Of a DNA stretch of 56,501 bases, positions 8,525 through 17,460 are shown one piece after another. Under the pieces are notes generated by a model. That model saw only the letters and a program-made list of their open reading frames with translations. It did no database searches and was not told where the DNA came from. Each line of letters begins with the position of its first letter. The stretch's first letter is position 1. Where the stretch lies: positions 1 through 56,501 of the forward strand of contig CBFIEF010000016.1 of NCBI GenBank assembly GCA_965661545.1. Direction: 5' to 3'. This DNA comes from UBA7985 sp965661545 (GTDB lineage: Bacteria > Pseudomonadota > Alphaproteobacteria > UBA7985). Both the position numbers and the translations under genes were made by a program.

Positions 8525-10219
8525 ATGCTAGAAAAGACACCCACCGTGCCTTATCGCACTGAAAAACATCGATCTAGTCTGAGATCATCGTTATATTTCA
8601 CGGCTTTGTCATCTGGGGCGATGGTGCTTGCGGATTTCGCCTTGGCGGATACGCGGCCGCCCATGCTGCTTTGGCCAGATGAGTTCCAGCAGAGCGCCGA
8701 CGGTGTTGTTGTCTTGGGGCTAGAGAGCGAAGCCACGATGACGCTCGCGCCAGAGCAATACCTGATCCTGCAAGATGGCCTCCTCCTTGTCACCGACGAA
8801 TTTGCGCAAGCAGCGATGGTAAGTTTGCCCGTTATGGGTGGTGTTAGGACAGCGCTTTCACCCAATCTGGACGCTCTCCGCTCCCCCGATGGCTCCGTCG
8901 TGCAAGCACAGGACATGCAGCCGATCTGGACTGGCGAAGAGCAAGCTCCGCGCCTGTTCCATCAGGTCGACATCCGGCGTTTCGAGCTAGCACAGGACAT
9001 GGCAAACACACCACGCGACGATGAAGAGCGCGGCTTTCCCTTCATCGAACTCGCCATGGTCGCCGGTCTCCTGTCAATGGCCGCAGATGCACCTGAAGCA
9101 GCAGAGTTGACACCGACCCCTGTGTCAGTCCCCCTGGGTAAAGGTACGACCACCTACGTCGCGGAAGCCTCTACTTACGTTGCGGGCGGCACTCCCATTG
9201 ATTCCGATCATGAGTACCTGCTTGCTTACGACAACAAGCTCTACTTCAACGCCTCAAACGGGCTGGACGAAGACGGCAACAGTGATGAAGACGAGCATTT
9301 TTACGTGTTTGACCCGAATGAAGGCAACACCATCAAAGTCACAGCCGTTGACGCCTTGGGCGACACTAACCCGGTTGAGCCCGGGTACTTGGTCCAAAGC
9401 GGTGGAGTGATCTACTTTAGCGGTCGAGACAGCAACGACGATGCCGTTTTGATGTCCTACACCCCTGCTACCGATACGGCCGAAATCATCACTTCGGCCA
9501 CTGGTATGGACTCGCCCAAATACCTTGCTGCTCATGACGGCAAGATTTACTTCCGAGCGGAAGAAAGCGGCACAAAAAAGATTTTTGTCCATGAACCTGC
9601 CACCAATACGACTGTGGCGGTTGGGAATGGCACCGATATGGACGCATCCTTTTTGGCTTGGCTGGAAGGTAAGCTCTACTTCACCGCGCCTGACATCAAC
9701 GGCGACGAAGAACTCCATGTTTACGATCCAGCGACACCAGCAACGTCTCGCGTTATGGATATCCATGCCAGTGCGGATACGGGTGGCGCAAGCCGAGAAT
9801 CTGATCCGTCATACACCCACGCCCATGATGGCAAGTTATACTTCAACGGCGAAGACGCGGCCCAGAACGAAGACCTTTATGTCTATGATCCGGCAGCGGG
9901 CACCACTGACAAGATCGCCGCTGTTTCAACGCTGTACCCGGGCGAAATCGACCCAAGATACATGCACGCCTTCGATGGGAAGATCTACTTCGCCGGCGAA
10001 AATGGCGAAACCGATGCCGGCAGTGGTTATGACATCGAAGTGTTGATGATTTACGACCCCATCGCTGATGCGGCGGTGGTGGTTGATTCAGTCGAGGATT
10101 TAGACCCCGTCGCGTTTGAGTCGCTGGCGGCCTTAAACGGCCTCTTGTACATGGCGTTAAAAGACGTGAACGACGTGGATGAGCTCTACGCCTACGATCC
10201 CGACGTGCTCTACGTCTGA
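8525..10219 (+). CDS. Exported protein with seven propeller-type repeats
   Basis: 564 residues, function unknown. After a probable signal region (LYFTALSSGAMVLADFALADT) there are about 200 residues of acidic, unassigned sequence containing FPFIELAMVAGLLSMAA, a possible membrane or hydrophobic segment. The C-terminal 330 residues carry seven copies of a repeat of about 45-50 residues with core xDGKLYFxAxD then ELYVYDPATxTT (for example HDGKIYFRAEESG, LEGKLYFTAPDINGDEELHVYDP, HDGKLYFNGEDAAQNEDLYVYDP). Seven such repeats fit a seven-bladed beta-propeller, and the Asp-rich loops suggest calcium binding. I prefer the ATG at 8525; the frame could extend to a TTG at 8489 but with no better ribosome site. 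It is transcribed alone, with the CysG-like fragment upstream. Confidence 0.75.
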   Translation: MLEKTPTVPYRTEKHRSSLRSSLYFTALSSGAMVLADFALADTRPPMLLWPDEFQQSADGVVVLGLESEATMTLAPEQYLILQDGLLLVTDEFAQAAMVSLPVMGGVRTALSPNLDALRSPDGSVVQAQDMQPIWTGEEQAPRLFHQVDIRRFELAQDMANTPRDDEERGFPFIELAMVAGLLSMAADAPEAAELTPTPVSVPLGKGTTTYVAEASTYVAGGTPIDSDHEYLLAYDNKLYFNASNGLDEDGNSDEDEHFYVFDPNEGNTIKVTAVDALGDTNPVEPGYLVQSGGVIYFSGRDSNDDAVLMSYTPATDTAEIITSATGMDSPKYLAAHDGKIYFRAEESGTKKIFVHEPATNTTVAVGNGTDMDASFLAWLEGKLYFTAPDINGDEELHVYDPATPATSRVMDIHASADTGGASRESDPSYTHAHDGKLYFNGEDAAQNEDLYVYDPAAGTTDKIAAVSTLYPGEIDPRYMHAFDGKIYFAGENGETDAGSGYDIEVLMIYDPIADAAVVVDSVEDLDPVAFESLAALNGLLYMALKDVNDVDELYAYDPDVLYV

Positions 10220-10351
10220 CGCGCGACAAAAGACCCGGACTGCATCACCCCATAGCCGAAAACGCCGAAGCGGCTTCTTCCCATTGCATCCGTGAACGCT
10301 CCTGAATAACTATAAATCTAGTTTGATAGCGATAAGGCGCAGATCAAGTGC

Positions 10352-11260
10352 CTATGCGCAACTCAACGCCATCAGAGAGCGGCGCGCGCGCTGCTCTAGG
10401 CGGGGGTGGCGGCCTTGGTAGTATGCGAGGGTAATCACAGCGCTGTAGGTGGCCCAGCCTCGCCCTCGGCGCCACATGGATTTATCCCTCGCCACGGCGT
10501 TGAAGAAAGCGGCTCGGTTGGTGGCGTTTAAGTCGGCCCAACCGGTGATCAGTTCGCACGCAGGGTCGCCCCGGCCTGCGAGGCCAAAGTCCAGGACGGC
10601 AGTCAACTGCCCTCCTTCAGCTAAGACGTTCCCGGCGTGGAGATCAGCGTGCAACCATTTGGGCTTGTCCGCATAGACTGGCGCGTCAATGGCATCTTGC
10701 CAGAGGCCCAACACAGTCGCTGGATCCACGCCCAATTCCGCCTCGGACAAGCGCCCCAGCGATCCTCGAACAGTCGCATCAAGTCCCGTCAGCGCAATAC
10801 CGCGATTGTTGTTGGCACGACCGCTCAGGGGGCCATCCAAGGGAGCTTGAGTTTGCAGGGTGCGCAGGAACTGGCCCAAGGCCGTGCCCGTGCCCTTGGT
10901 CGTTGCAAGCCAATGCGCTGTTGGCGTCTCCCCCGACAACCATTCCAGCACAGACCACGGATAGCCGAACGGGGCACTGGGCCGGCCTTGGAACAACGGC
11001 TTTGGGGTGTTCAATGGCAGAGACACAAATCGAGGTAAAATGGCGCATTCCTTGACGATTTTTGCAGCTGCAGAGGGTCTGCGCGGCAATCGCACCACAG
11101 GGCCGTCGTCGGTGGCGTCACCAAGCCTAAACAGCCAGTTGTCTGTGCCGTCAGTCTCCAGTCGCGTGACCCGCGTGCCCGCAAACGCCGGTGCTTGATC
11201 GGCCAGCAGTCTGGTTACCAAGGCGGCAACGGCTGTGATCTCGTCATCGTGCAAAGCCAC
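10352..11260 (-). CDS. Aminoglycoside phosphotransferase (APH)-family kinase
   Basis: About 302 residues. The kinase-like fold is identified by WLHADLHAGNVL (catalytic loop, H-x-D-x4-N) and VLDFGLAGRGDPACEL (metal-binding DFG equivalent), with FGYPWSVLEWLSGE as the hinge. Proteins of this family phosphorylate aminoglycosides, homoserine, choline or unknown small hydroxyl compounds; the sequence does not decide which. It is probably not a dedicated resistance gene, as there is no mobile context. The frame extends to a TTG at 11296, but the GTG at 11260 has a strong GAGG seven bases upstream and is my choice. It is transcribed divergently from the KdgK-like kinase, 110 bp apart. Confidence 0.85.
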   Translation of the reverse strand: MALHDDEITAVAALVTRLLADQAPAFAGTRVTRLETDGTDNWLFRLGDATDDGPVVRLPRRPSAAAKIVKECAILPRFVSLPLNTPKPLFQGRPSAPFGYPWSVLEWLSGETPTAHWLATTKGTGTALGQFLRTLQTQAPLDGPLSGRANNNRGIALTGLDATVRGSLGRLSEAELGVDPATVLGLWQDAIDAPVYADKPKWLHADLHAGNVLAEGGQLTAVLDFGLAGRGDPACELITGWADLNATNRAAFFNAVARDKSMWRRGRGWATYSAVITLAYYQGRHPRLEQRARRSLMALSCA

Positions 11261-11370
11261 GTGCACCCCTCGCCTCACGCTTATGGAACAGTCCAAGGGG
11301 CGTCTAGCACAGTTTCAACCCTTTGACAGTTGAACGTTGTCGGCTGCGGAATGGGGCGGTAGATTGGGCT

Positions 11371-12276
11371 ATGATGGTGGATTTACTTTGTATCGGCGAA
11401 GCAATGGCTGAGATTCGGCGGACGCCGGGTCAAGATGGCTTTGCGGTGGGCTTCGCAGGCGATACTTACAACACAGCGGTCTATGCCAAGCGTATCCTCG
11501 GGGCCAGCAGTCAGGTTGGATTTTCGACGCGCGTGGGGCTGGATCCCTTGTCCGCTGGTTTTCTCAGGACCGCCTCTGCCCACAGCATCGATACCAGCGC
11601 GGTTGAGCGCGATGCGAGCCGTAACCTGGGCGTTTATTCGGTCACCACAGACGCCACCGGTGAGCGTCGTTTTCACTATTGGCGCGATCAGTCCGCGGCG
11701 CGACAGCTGGATGCCGCAACCGTGGCTCCAGCACGGATGCTGTATCTCAGCGGGATCACGCTGGCGATCCTGTCTCCGGCCCGTCGCCAAGCCCTGATCG
11801 ACCGTCTGCGTGCACTCAAAGACACCTGCACCATCGCCTTTGACGGCAATTACCGCCCTGGACTGTGGGAAGACGCCCAGACGGCGCGGACGGTTACAGC
11901 GCAGATGTGGGCATTGACGGACATCGCCTTACCCGGTCTGGACGACGAAATGGCACTGTTCGGAGATGACTCAGAACAAGCCGTGATCGCTCGGTTTGAG
12001 CAAAGAGATTTCGACGCATGCGTCATCAAGTGCGGAGCGCGTGGGCCACTTTTACTGTCTCACAAGGACGCCCTGCCAGCTTTCCCGCCGACTGCGTCCG
12101 TTGTGGACACGACGGCGGCGGGTGATAGCTTTAACGGCGGGTATTTGGCCGCGCGGCTGATGGGAAAGACGGAAGCAGCGTGCTTGATGACGGGGCACAG
12201 GCTGGCGGCACAGGTTGTTGGCGCGCCCGGTGCCATCGTGGACACGGTTAACCCAGAACAAGGAGAGGCGCCATGA
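11371..12276 (+). CDS. kdgK: PfkB-family sugar kinase, 2-keto-3-deoxygluconate kinase-like
   Basis: 301 residues. PfkB fold: N-terminal LLCIGEAMAEIRR, the substrate-lid region GFAVGFAGDTYNTAVYAKRI, and the C-terminal ATP/phosphate signature VVDTTAAGDSFNGGYLA with the catalytic Asp in AAGDSF. The early GFAGDTYNTA is typical of 2-keto-3-deoxygluconate kinases, which feed the Entner-Doudoroff aldolase. Of two adjacent ATGs I use 11371; the upstream non-ATG extension is not supported. The stop overlaps the ATG of the next gene by four bases (ATGA), so the two are translationally coupled. Its coupling to an FAH-family protein suggests a sugar-acid pathway. Confidence 0.85.
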   Translation: MMVDLLCIGEAMAEIRRTPGQDGFAVGFAGDTYNTAVYAKRILGASSQVGFSTRVGLDPLSAGFLRTASAHSIDTSAVERDASRNLGVYSVTTDATGERRFHYWRDQSAARQLDAATVAPARMLYLSGITLAILSPARRQALIDRLRALKDTCTIAFDGNYRPGLWEDAQTARTVTAQMWALTDIALPGLDDEMALFGDDSEQAVIARFEQRDFDACVIKCGARGPLLLSHKDALPAFPPTASVVDTTAAGDSFNGGYLAARLMGKTEAACLMTGHRLAAQVVGAPGAIVDTVNPEQGEAP

Positions 12277-13439
12277 CCGCCCCCCTCACCGCACCTCTCA
12301 CAGCAGCTGAACAGAAGAGCGGCACATGGCTCGGACGGCTCTGGAACCCCGAAGTCCATGGCCCAAGCCTCGTCACAATCCGAGACGGTGCGCTGTTCGA
12401 CATCACAGCCAAAGCCGCACCTACAGTTTCGGCAATCCTCGAGCGGGACGATCCTGCCGATTACGTCAGAACCGCGCCCGGAAAGGCTTTGGGGAGGCTT
12501 GATACACTGGCTGCAAACACAGTTAGCGGCCTCAGCCAGCCGTACATGCTCGCCCCGTGCGACCTGCAGGTTATCAAAGCCGCCGGCGTCACCTTTGCCC
12601 GATCTATGGTCGAGCGCGTCATCGAAGAGCGTGCAGCGGGGGACTTGAAGGCTGCGGACGCCATTCGTGCGCGGATCGGCGACAGCATCGGGCATTCGCT
12701 TGCCAACATCATCCCCGGCTCGGCGCAAGCAGCCGCGCTAAAGCAAACGCTCATCAGGGAGGGGCTGTGGTCACAATACCTCGAAGTCGGCATCGGCCCA
12801 GATGCTGAAGTCTTCACCAAAGCGCCCGTTCTCGCCGCTGTCGGTCATGGCGCGGACGTGGGCCTGCACCCGGTCTCAACTTGGAACAATCCAGAGCCAG
12901 AGGTGGTGGTTGCTGTGAACGCGCAGGGCAAGGTTCAGGGGGCGTGCCTGGGCAACGATGTTAATCTACGCGATGTGGAAGGGCGCTCGGCGCTGCTGCT
13001 GTCCAAGGCCAAGGACAACAATGCCTCTGCCGCGATTGGGCCGTTTATCCGGCTGTTCGACGATGACTTTCGCCTGTCAGATGTGGAACAGATCGAGGTC
13101 TCGATGAAGGTGACGGGTGAGGATGGTTTTGTCATGTCCGGCCAGTCCAACCTGTCTGAAATCAGCCGTCCCGTGCGGGAAATCGTCCGCCAAACCATCG
13201 GCTCACACCACCAATACCCCGATGGTTTCATGCTCTATACAGGGACCATGTTCGCCCCGACCAAGGACCGCGACACGCCGGGCGAAGGGTTCACGCACAA
13301 GCTCGGTGACATCGTAGAAATCTCGGCGCCGGGGTTGGGCACGCTTGCCAATCGAGTCCAGGACGCAACAGCGATTGCGCCGTGGGACTTTGGCCTGCAG
13401 CAGTTCATGCAAAACCTTGCCCAGCGAGAATTGCTGTAG
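12273..13439 (+). CDS. Fumarylacetoacetate hydrolase (FAH)-family protein
   Basis: 388 residues. The FAH-fold C-terminal domain is visible from about residue 170, with the metal-binding acidic residues in VGIGPDAEVF and TWNNPEPEVVV, then LGNDVNLRDVEGRS and the active-site lid. The long N-terminal part (to about 110) is typical of the 380-400-residue sugar-acid branch, which includes 2-keto-3-deoxy-pentonate dehydratases and diketo-deoxy-sugar-acid hydrolases. The ribosome site AGGAGAGG precedes ATG, and the start overlaps the kdgK stop as ATGA. I infer dehydration or hydrolysis of a 2-keto-3-deoxy sugar acid; the exact substrate cannot be read from the sequence. The N-terminus contains a small TAPLTAPLTA repeat. 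Confidence 0.82.
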   Translation: MTAPLTAPLTAAEQKSGTWLGRLWNPEVHGPSLVTIRDGALFDITAKAAPTVSAILERDDPADYVRTAPGKALGRLDTLAANTVSGLSQPYMLAPCDLQVIKAAGVTFARSMVERVIEERAAGDLKAADAIRARIGDSIGHSLANIIPGSAQAAALKQTLIREGLWSQYLEVGIGPDAEVFTKAPVLAAVGHGADVGLHPVSTWNNPEPEVVVAVNAQGKVQGACLGNDVNLRDVEGRSALLLSKAKDNNASAAIGPFIRLFDDDFRLSDVEQIEVSMKVTGEDGFVMSGQSNLSEISRPVREIVRQTIGSHHQYPDGFMLYTGTMFAPTKDRDTPGEGFTHKLGDIVEISAPGLGTLANRVQDATAIAPWDFGLQQFMQNLAQRELL

Positions 13440-13456
13440 GGGGCTGTAAGGCCCCC
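13439..13456 (+). terminator. GC-rich hairpin after the FAH-family gene
   Basis: GGGGGC - TGTAAG - GCCCCC begins within the stop codon of the FAH gene. No T-tract follows, so it is a weak terminator or a 3'-end stabiliser. Confidence 0.4.
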
Positions 13457-13524
13457 TCCCCGTGACATTCTTCCCCAAACGCAAAATCCGCATTAGGCTG
13501 ACCCAAGCAACGAAGGTCTGAGCC

Positions 13525-14355
13525 ATGAATGAAGCCCTGAACGTCAAAGACATGAAGCTGTACTCGGAAGCAGACAGCATCTTCGCCGACCTGACCGCCT
13601 TGGGTTTCCCGGCGGGATCAGCCTTGGACGTCGATGTGGTCAGCCAGATCGATCAGCTGCATTATCACGGCACGGCCAGCGTTCACCAAGCCATCGACAT
13701 GTTGGGCATCACCGACACGGCGACGGTGCTGGAGGTTGGCGCAGGATGGGGTGGGCCTTCGCGCTACATTGCGGCGAAGTCTGGCGCGCAGGTCACGGCG
13801 TTGGAGCTGCAGCAGGACTTTAGCACCGTGGGAGAAACGCTAACGCAGCGGTGTGCGTTGGCGTCACTGGTGACACACCGGAGGGACGATTTCCTCACCG
13901 TGGATTTCGGCGATGTGCGATTTGATCACGTGGGCAGTTGGTTGGCGCTCTACCACATTCCCGATCGCGCGCGATACACGGCTAAAATCGCTGATCTGCT
14001 CAAGCCCGGCGGGACAGTTTTTGTTGAGGATCTGAGCCGGGGCACGGCCTTTGACCGCGCCGATCAAACCACACTGGACCGAGAATTGTTCGCAAGCTCT
14101 ATGGTGAGCTACGAGGATTACATCACCAGCCTTACCCATGCCGGCTTCGACATCCTTTCCGCCCAAGACATGACCGCGAACTGGCGAGCCTTCACCACCG
14201 AGCGCCTGGAGACGTTCATTGGGAACCGGGACGCCTTTCTCCGCGTTCACGACGAAGCTTTGTTTGAAGACAAGAAGCACTTCTACAGCAAGATCGTGGA
14301 GTATTTCACCGCCGACGCAATTGGCGGCATCCAGATTGCCGCAAAGAAGCGCTAG
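13525..14355 (+). CDS. Class I SAM-dependent methyltransferase
   Basis: 276 residues. SAM-binding motif I is VLEVGAGWGGPSRYIA, with an acidic post-I strand VTALELQQ and a later FDHVGSWLALYHIPDR segment as in small-molecule N- or C-methyltransferases (the sarcosine/phosphoethanolamine/tocopherol methyltransferase branch). The pre-motif DQLHYHGTASVHQAI also fits that branch. The substrate is unknown. The ribosome site GAAGG lies upstream of the ATG. The last codon overlaps the convergent pncA stop on the palindrome CTAG: both genes end in TAG on opposite strands of the same four bases. It is not obviously in an operon. Confidence 0.85.
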   Translation: MNEALNVKDMKLYSEADSIFADLTALGFPAGSALDVDVVSQIDQLHYHGTASVHQAIDMLGITDTATVLEVGAGWGGPSRYIAAKSGAQVTALELQQDFSTVGETLTQRCALASLVTHRRDDFLTVDFGDVRFDHVGSWLALYHIPDRARYTAKIADLLKPGGTVFVEDLSRGTAFDRADQTTLDRELFASSMVSYEDYITSLTHAGFDILSAQDMTANWRAFTTERLETFIGNRDAFLRVHDEALFEDKKHFYSKIVEYFTADAIGGIQIAAKKR

Positions 14356-14978
14356 CTGGCGTAAGGCCCCATCCGAACACCCGCGGCGGCCATAGCGTCC
14401 AGCTGAACTTGCAGGGAGCCTTCGAGGTCAATCTCGACCGCTAAGTCGCGCAGCAGCACGGTTTCGAACCCATGCTCCACCGCATCCAGCGCGGACCACG
14501 CGACGCAAAAGTCAGTCGCAATCCCGCACACGAACACGCGCCTTACACCCCGACTGCGCAAATAGCCGTCCAACCCTGTTTTGGTTTTCCGATCGTTTTC
14601 GACAAAGGCGGAGTAGGAATCCAAATCCGGCTGGCAACCCTTTCGCAAAATTAAGTGCGCAGCGGCGGTCTCTAACGCTGGATGGAACTCAGCGCCCGGC
14701 GTGCCTTGGATACAGTGATCTGGCCACAGGGTCTGGAGGCCATAGGGCATTTCGATCTGGGCAAAGGCTTCAGCGCCGGGATGGCTGGAAGCGAAGGACG
14801 AGTGCCCGGCGGGATGAAAGTCCTGGGTCATCACCACAGTCTGGAACTTTTGCGCCAATGCATTGATCGGCGCAACAATGGCTCCGCCGCCTTGCAGGTC
14901 AAAAGCACCGCCCTCGCAAAAGTCATTCTGAACATCGACCACGATCAGAGCATCGGTTGATCCGAATTCCCCAAGCAT
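14352..14978 (-). CDS. pncA: Nicotinamidase
   Basis: 208 residues. Catalytic triad Asp15 (VVDVQNDF), Lys113 (LRKG) and Cys158 (CGIATDFCV). Metal ligands Asp53, His55 and His59 are in TQDFHPAGH, and WPDHCIQGT is also characteristic. It converts nicotinamide to nicotinate for NAD salvage. I start at the ATG at 14978, which has GGGAGG nine bases upstream, not at the longer frame. An isochorismatase-type maleamate amidase (NicF) was considered because a NicX-like gene lies in the window, but the motifs and the isolated position favour ordinary PncA. Confidence 0.93.
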   Translation of the reverse strand: MLGEFGSTDALIVVDVQNDFCEGGAFDLQGGGAIVAPINALAQKFQTVVMTQDFHPAGHSSFASSHPGAEAFAQIEMPYGLQTLWPDHCIQGTPGAEFHPALETAAAHLILRKGCQPDLDSYSAFVENDRKTKTGLDGYLRSRGVRRVFVCGIATDFCVAWSALDAVEHGFETVLLRDLAVEIDLEGSLQVQLDAMAAAGVRMGPYAS

Positions 14979-15368
14979 ACGATTTTCCCTCCCGATCCGG
15001 TTAAGCCGCCTCAAACGCCCCTAAAACGGCCCTTGCGCATAATGGGTTAGTGATTCGTTTTGCGCGATATGAGGTGTTTATCAGTTCGCCATTCGCATTC
15101 AATGCCGCCACAAATACGCCGAAAATCTGCTCGATCGATAGCGTTTTTCGAGCACAAATACGGCAATATTTCGCCATAATAACAATTGAAAACAGTTTAG
15201 TACATCTGTATGCGATTCCTATGTCCTGTCCACTATAGAGACTTGGCCACGCGCGCGAAAACCTCCAAGTAGCCGTAGTGATATCCGCATAACTATAATA
15301 TTCGTGGCGCCCTTGTTAGGGCTTGCTCATGAAAGACGGAATACGGAGCAACGAACAGAACCTTGGGC
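14979..15368. other. AT-rich intergenic region with short repeats
   Basis: About 390 bp between pncA (minus) and the M23 gene (plus), more AT-rich than the surroundings. It holds a 10-bp direct repeat CACAAATACG (15109-15118 and 15153-15162, 44 bp apart) and an inverted repeat TGCTCGA...TCGAGCA (15128-15134 and 15148-15154). A 62-codon frame at 15050-15238 has no ribosome site or recognisable sequence. It may be a complex promoter region; no RNA gene is recognised. Confidence 0.45.
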
Positions 15369-16073
15369 ATGAAACATCTTCCAGACTTCATCGGACCAGT
15401 CGTGGCACTTGCTGCCATGAGCACGCTCCTCACGGCTTGCGACGTCATTGACTCGCTCGACCTTGGGGCTGTCGGTGAACGGAATGATAGAGCCGGCGAA
15501 TACTCGCGCGAGGACAGCGGTGATGAGTTCTTCGCCTCGTTGCCAATGCTCGAGCGTCAGTGGCTGATGCGCGCACGGTCCATCGAGGACAACCCCAGCT
15601 TTGATCCAAACAAGCGTCCAGCTCTGGTTCCCCTGAATTTCCGACAGGTTCCTTGGAACAACGAAATTGAACTGCTTCCCGTGGGGATAGAAACCAAGCT
15701 GTCCAGCGACTTTGGCTGGCGCGGTCTGTTTGGGTCCAAGGATTTCCATTCGGGCATCGACATCGTGGCAGACGCGGGGACAGAGGTTTACACCCCTGTC
15801 GCAGGCGAAGTGATCCACGTTGCCTTTGATGGCAAAGACAGTGGTGTGGTCCTCTTCGACGGAGAGCGTCAGCACACCTATTGGCACGTCACACCAAGCA
15901 AGCGAATTTCGCTCGGTGACTACCTAACCGTCGGCACAACCGTGGGGACCCTTGTGCCGCTGGGCAGATCGACGCATCTGCATTATTCGATCCATTTAAC
16001 GGGCCCCACAGCGGATCCTAACCGGCGTAACGATTCCAACGCCGTGGATCCACTATCGCTTCTCGACTTGTAA
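15369..16073 (+). CDS. M23 (LytM-type) metallopeptidase lipoprotein
   Basis: 234 residues. A lipoprotein signal peptide ends at LLTAC, with Cys24 as the lipidation site. The LytM/M23 domain has all zinc and catalytic residues: His127 and Asp131 in FHSGIDIV, His173 in TYWHVTP, and His203-x-His205 in STHLHYSIH. It would cut peptidoglycan cross-bridges in the periplasm, or act as a divisome or amidase activator if inactive; the intact ligands favour activity. The ATG at 15369 is preferred over a TTG two codons earlier. It is a single-gene transcript closed by the strong terminator at 16079. Confidence 0.9.
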   Translation: MKHLPDFIGPVVALAAMSTLLTACDVIDSLDLGAVGERNDRAGEYSREDSGDEFFASLPMLERQWLMRARSIEDNPSFDPNKRPALVPLNFRQVPWNNEIELLPVGIETKLSSDFGWRGLFGSKDFHSGIDIVADAGTEVYTPVAGEVIHVAFDGKDSGVVLFDGERQHTYWHVTPSKRISLGDYLTVGTTVGTLVPLGRSTHLHYSIHLTGPTADPNRRNDSNAVDPLSLLDL

Positions 16074-16078
16074 GCGTC

Positions 16079-16111
16079 GCGGGCTTCGAATTCTGAAGCC
16101 CGCTTTTTTTT
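16079..16111 (+). terminator. Rho-independent terminator
   Basis: A perfect 9-bp stem GCGGGCTTC / GAAGCCCGC with a 7-base loop, followed directly by eight T. It terminates the M23 gene; the opposite strand lacks a T-tract. Confidence 0.93.
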
Positions 16112-16128
16112 GCAATCAAACCAGCGTT

Positions 16129-17283
16129 TTAGCGTCTTTCGCCAACGGCCAAAGGGGTCTTTGGCGCAGCAGCAGGCACGCGGCCATATTCGTGCGGCAG
16201 GGAGCATGTCTTCAGCTGCGGCATCACGCGGCTGCCAAAGTGATCTGCTTCATCCAAATGCGGATAGCCGGACAAGATAAACGACCGGATGCCCATCTTG
16301 TGATAGGCCTCTAACTTACTCAACACCTGATCGGTTGAGCCGACGATAGCCGCGCCGCAACCCGAGCGAGCGCGCCCGATGCCAGTCCACATGTTTGGCT
16401 CGACGTAGCCAAAATCATCGGCAATTTCACGGTTCTTTGCCTGATGGCTCACGCCCAGTGATTTGGCATCCAGCGCCCGACTGCGGATCGCCTCGCCCTG
16501 ATCATCATCGAGCTTGGAAACAATATAGTCCGCGTACTCCCGCGCTTCAGTTTCCGTATCACGAACGATGACGTGAGTGCGCAAGCCGTAGTCCAAAGTC
16601 CGTTCGTAGCGCTCAGCAACCGCGTTCACAGCCTTCATGCGGCCTGCGAGCTCTTCAATCTTCTCTGGCCACATGAGATAGACATCACAGTGCTGGCCAC
16701 AGAGTTCCAGCGCATCCGGCGAGTAGCCGCCGAAGTACAGCAGGGGGCCGCCAGTTTGGTAGGGTCGCACCGGGTCCGTCGTAAGGTTCGCGAATTGGTA
16801 GATGTCGCCCTGGTGGTTGATCTCGTCCCGCGTCCAAGCCTGTTTGAGGATCTCCACAACTTCGCGAGACCGCTGATAGCGGTACGGGCTTGGCTCCTTC
16901 TGCCCCGGGAAGTCAGAGGAGATGATGTTGATGGTCAAACGGCCTTCGAGCATGTGATCAAGCGTCGCGATGGTCCGCGCCAGCATAATCGGCTGCATCT
17001 CGCCGCAGCGCACGGCAGCGAGAAGATTGATTTTGTCCGTGATAGGCGCACAGCCGGCAACGAACGACAGCGTGTCCTGCCCCACCTGATAGGAGGACGG
17101 ACATAGGATGTTACGGAACCCCTGCGCTTCTGCCGTTTTGACAATGTCTGAGCAATGATCCCAACTCGACCGCAAACCACCATCCGGCACCCCAAGGAAC
17201 TGGTAATCATCAGAACACAGCGCGGCAAACCACGAAACTTCACTGGCCGCCAAATCTGGGGACGTTACGGGTACGATGGTCAT
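16129..17283 (-). CDS. LLM-class flavin-dependent monooxygenase, SsuD-like
   Basis: 384 residues. The bacterial-luciferase fold is recognised from GFRNILCPSSYQVGQDTLSFVAGCAPITDKINLLAAVR, the GRLTINIISSDFPGQ strand and PLLYFGGYSPDALELCGQHCDVYLMWPE. This branch contains alkanesulfonate monooxygenase SsuD and relatives that use FMNH2 from a separate reductase; no reductase is seen nearby. The substrate could be a sulfonate or another small organic compound such as an N-heterocycle. It is transcribed divergently from the GntR regulator (178 bp apart), so it is probably that regulator's target. Confidence 0.88.
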   Translation of the reverse strand: MTIVPVTSPDLAASEVSWFAALCSDDYQFLGVPDGGLRSSWDHCSDIVKTAEAQGFRNILCPSSYQVGQDTLSFVAGCAPITDKINLLAAVRCGEMQPIMLARTIATLDHMLEGRLTINIISSDFPGQKEPSPYRYQRSREVVEILKQAWTRDEINHQGDIYQFANLTTDPVRPYQTGGPLLYFGGYSPDALELCGQHCDVYLMWPEKIEELAGRMKAVNAVAERYERTLDYGLRTHVIVRDTETEAREYADYIVSKLDDDQGEAIRSRALDAKSLGVSHQAKNREIADDFGYVEPNMWTGIGRARSGCGAAIVGSTDQVLSKLEAYHKMGIRSFILSGYPHLDEADHFGSRVMPQLKTCSLPHEYGRVPAAAPKTPLAVGERR

Positions 17284-17460
17284 GGTGCTTCGCTTTCTAT
17301 CGTTGCGCTGTCGTCCTTCTTGATTAGGTCAATAGAATATGCAAATCAATGGGGTATCAATTGCGGTCAAAACAGCCTCAAAAGCCTGAAAAACGCCGTA
17401 GAAACAGCACCGTGCTCCAGCAGTTGGGTGCATCAATCGACGGGCCGAGATGAAACATCC
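17284..17460. promoter_or_regulatory. Divergent promoter region between LLM oxidase and GntR
   Basis: 177 bp with repeated TTGAT/ATCAA elements: TTGATtaggTCAAT near 17320, then ATCAAT twice around 17345-17360 and once near 17435. These could be binding sites for the GntR/UTRA regulator. I see no single strong palindrome. Confidence 0.35.

Noticed and set aside
14352..14978. Maleamate amidase (NicF) for the NicX-like pathway
   Set aside because: Motifs and isolation fit nicotinamidase PncA; it is 10 kb from the NicX-like operon and separately transcribed.
15050..15238. 62-codon frame in the gap before the M23 gene
   Set aside because: No ribosome site, no signal or motif; AT-rich intergenic sequence easily gives such frames.
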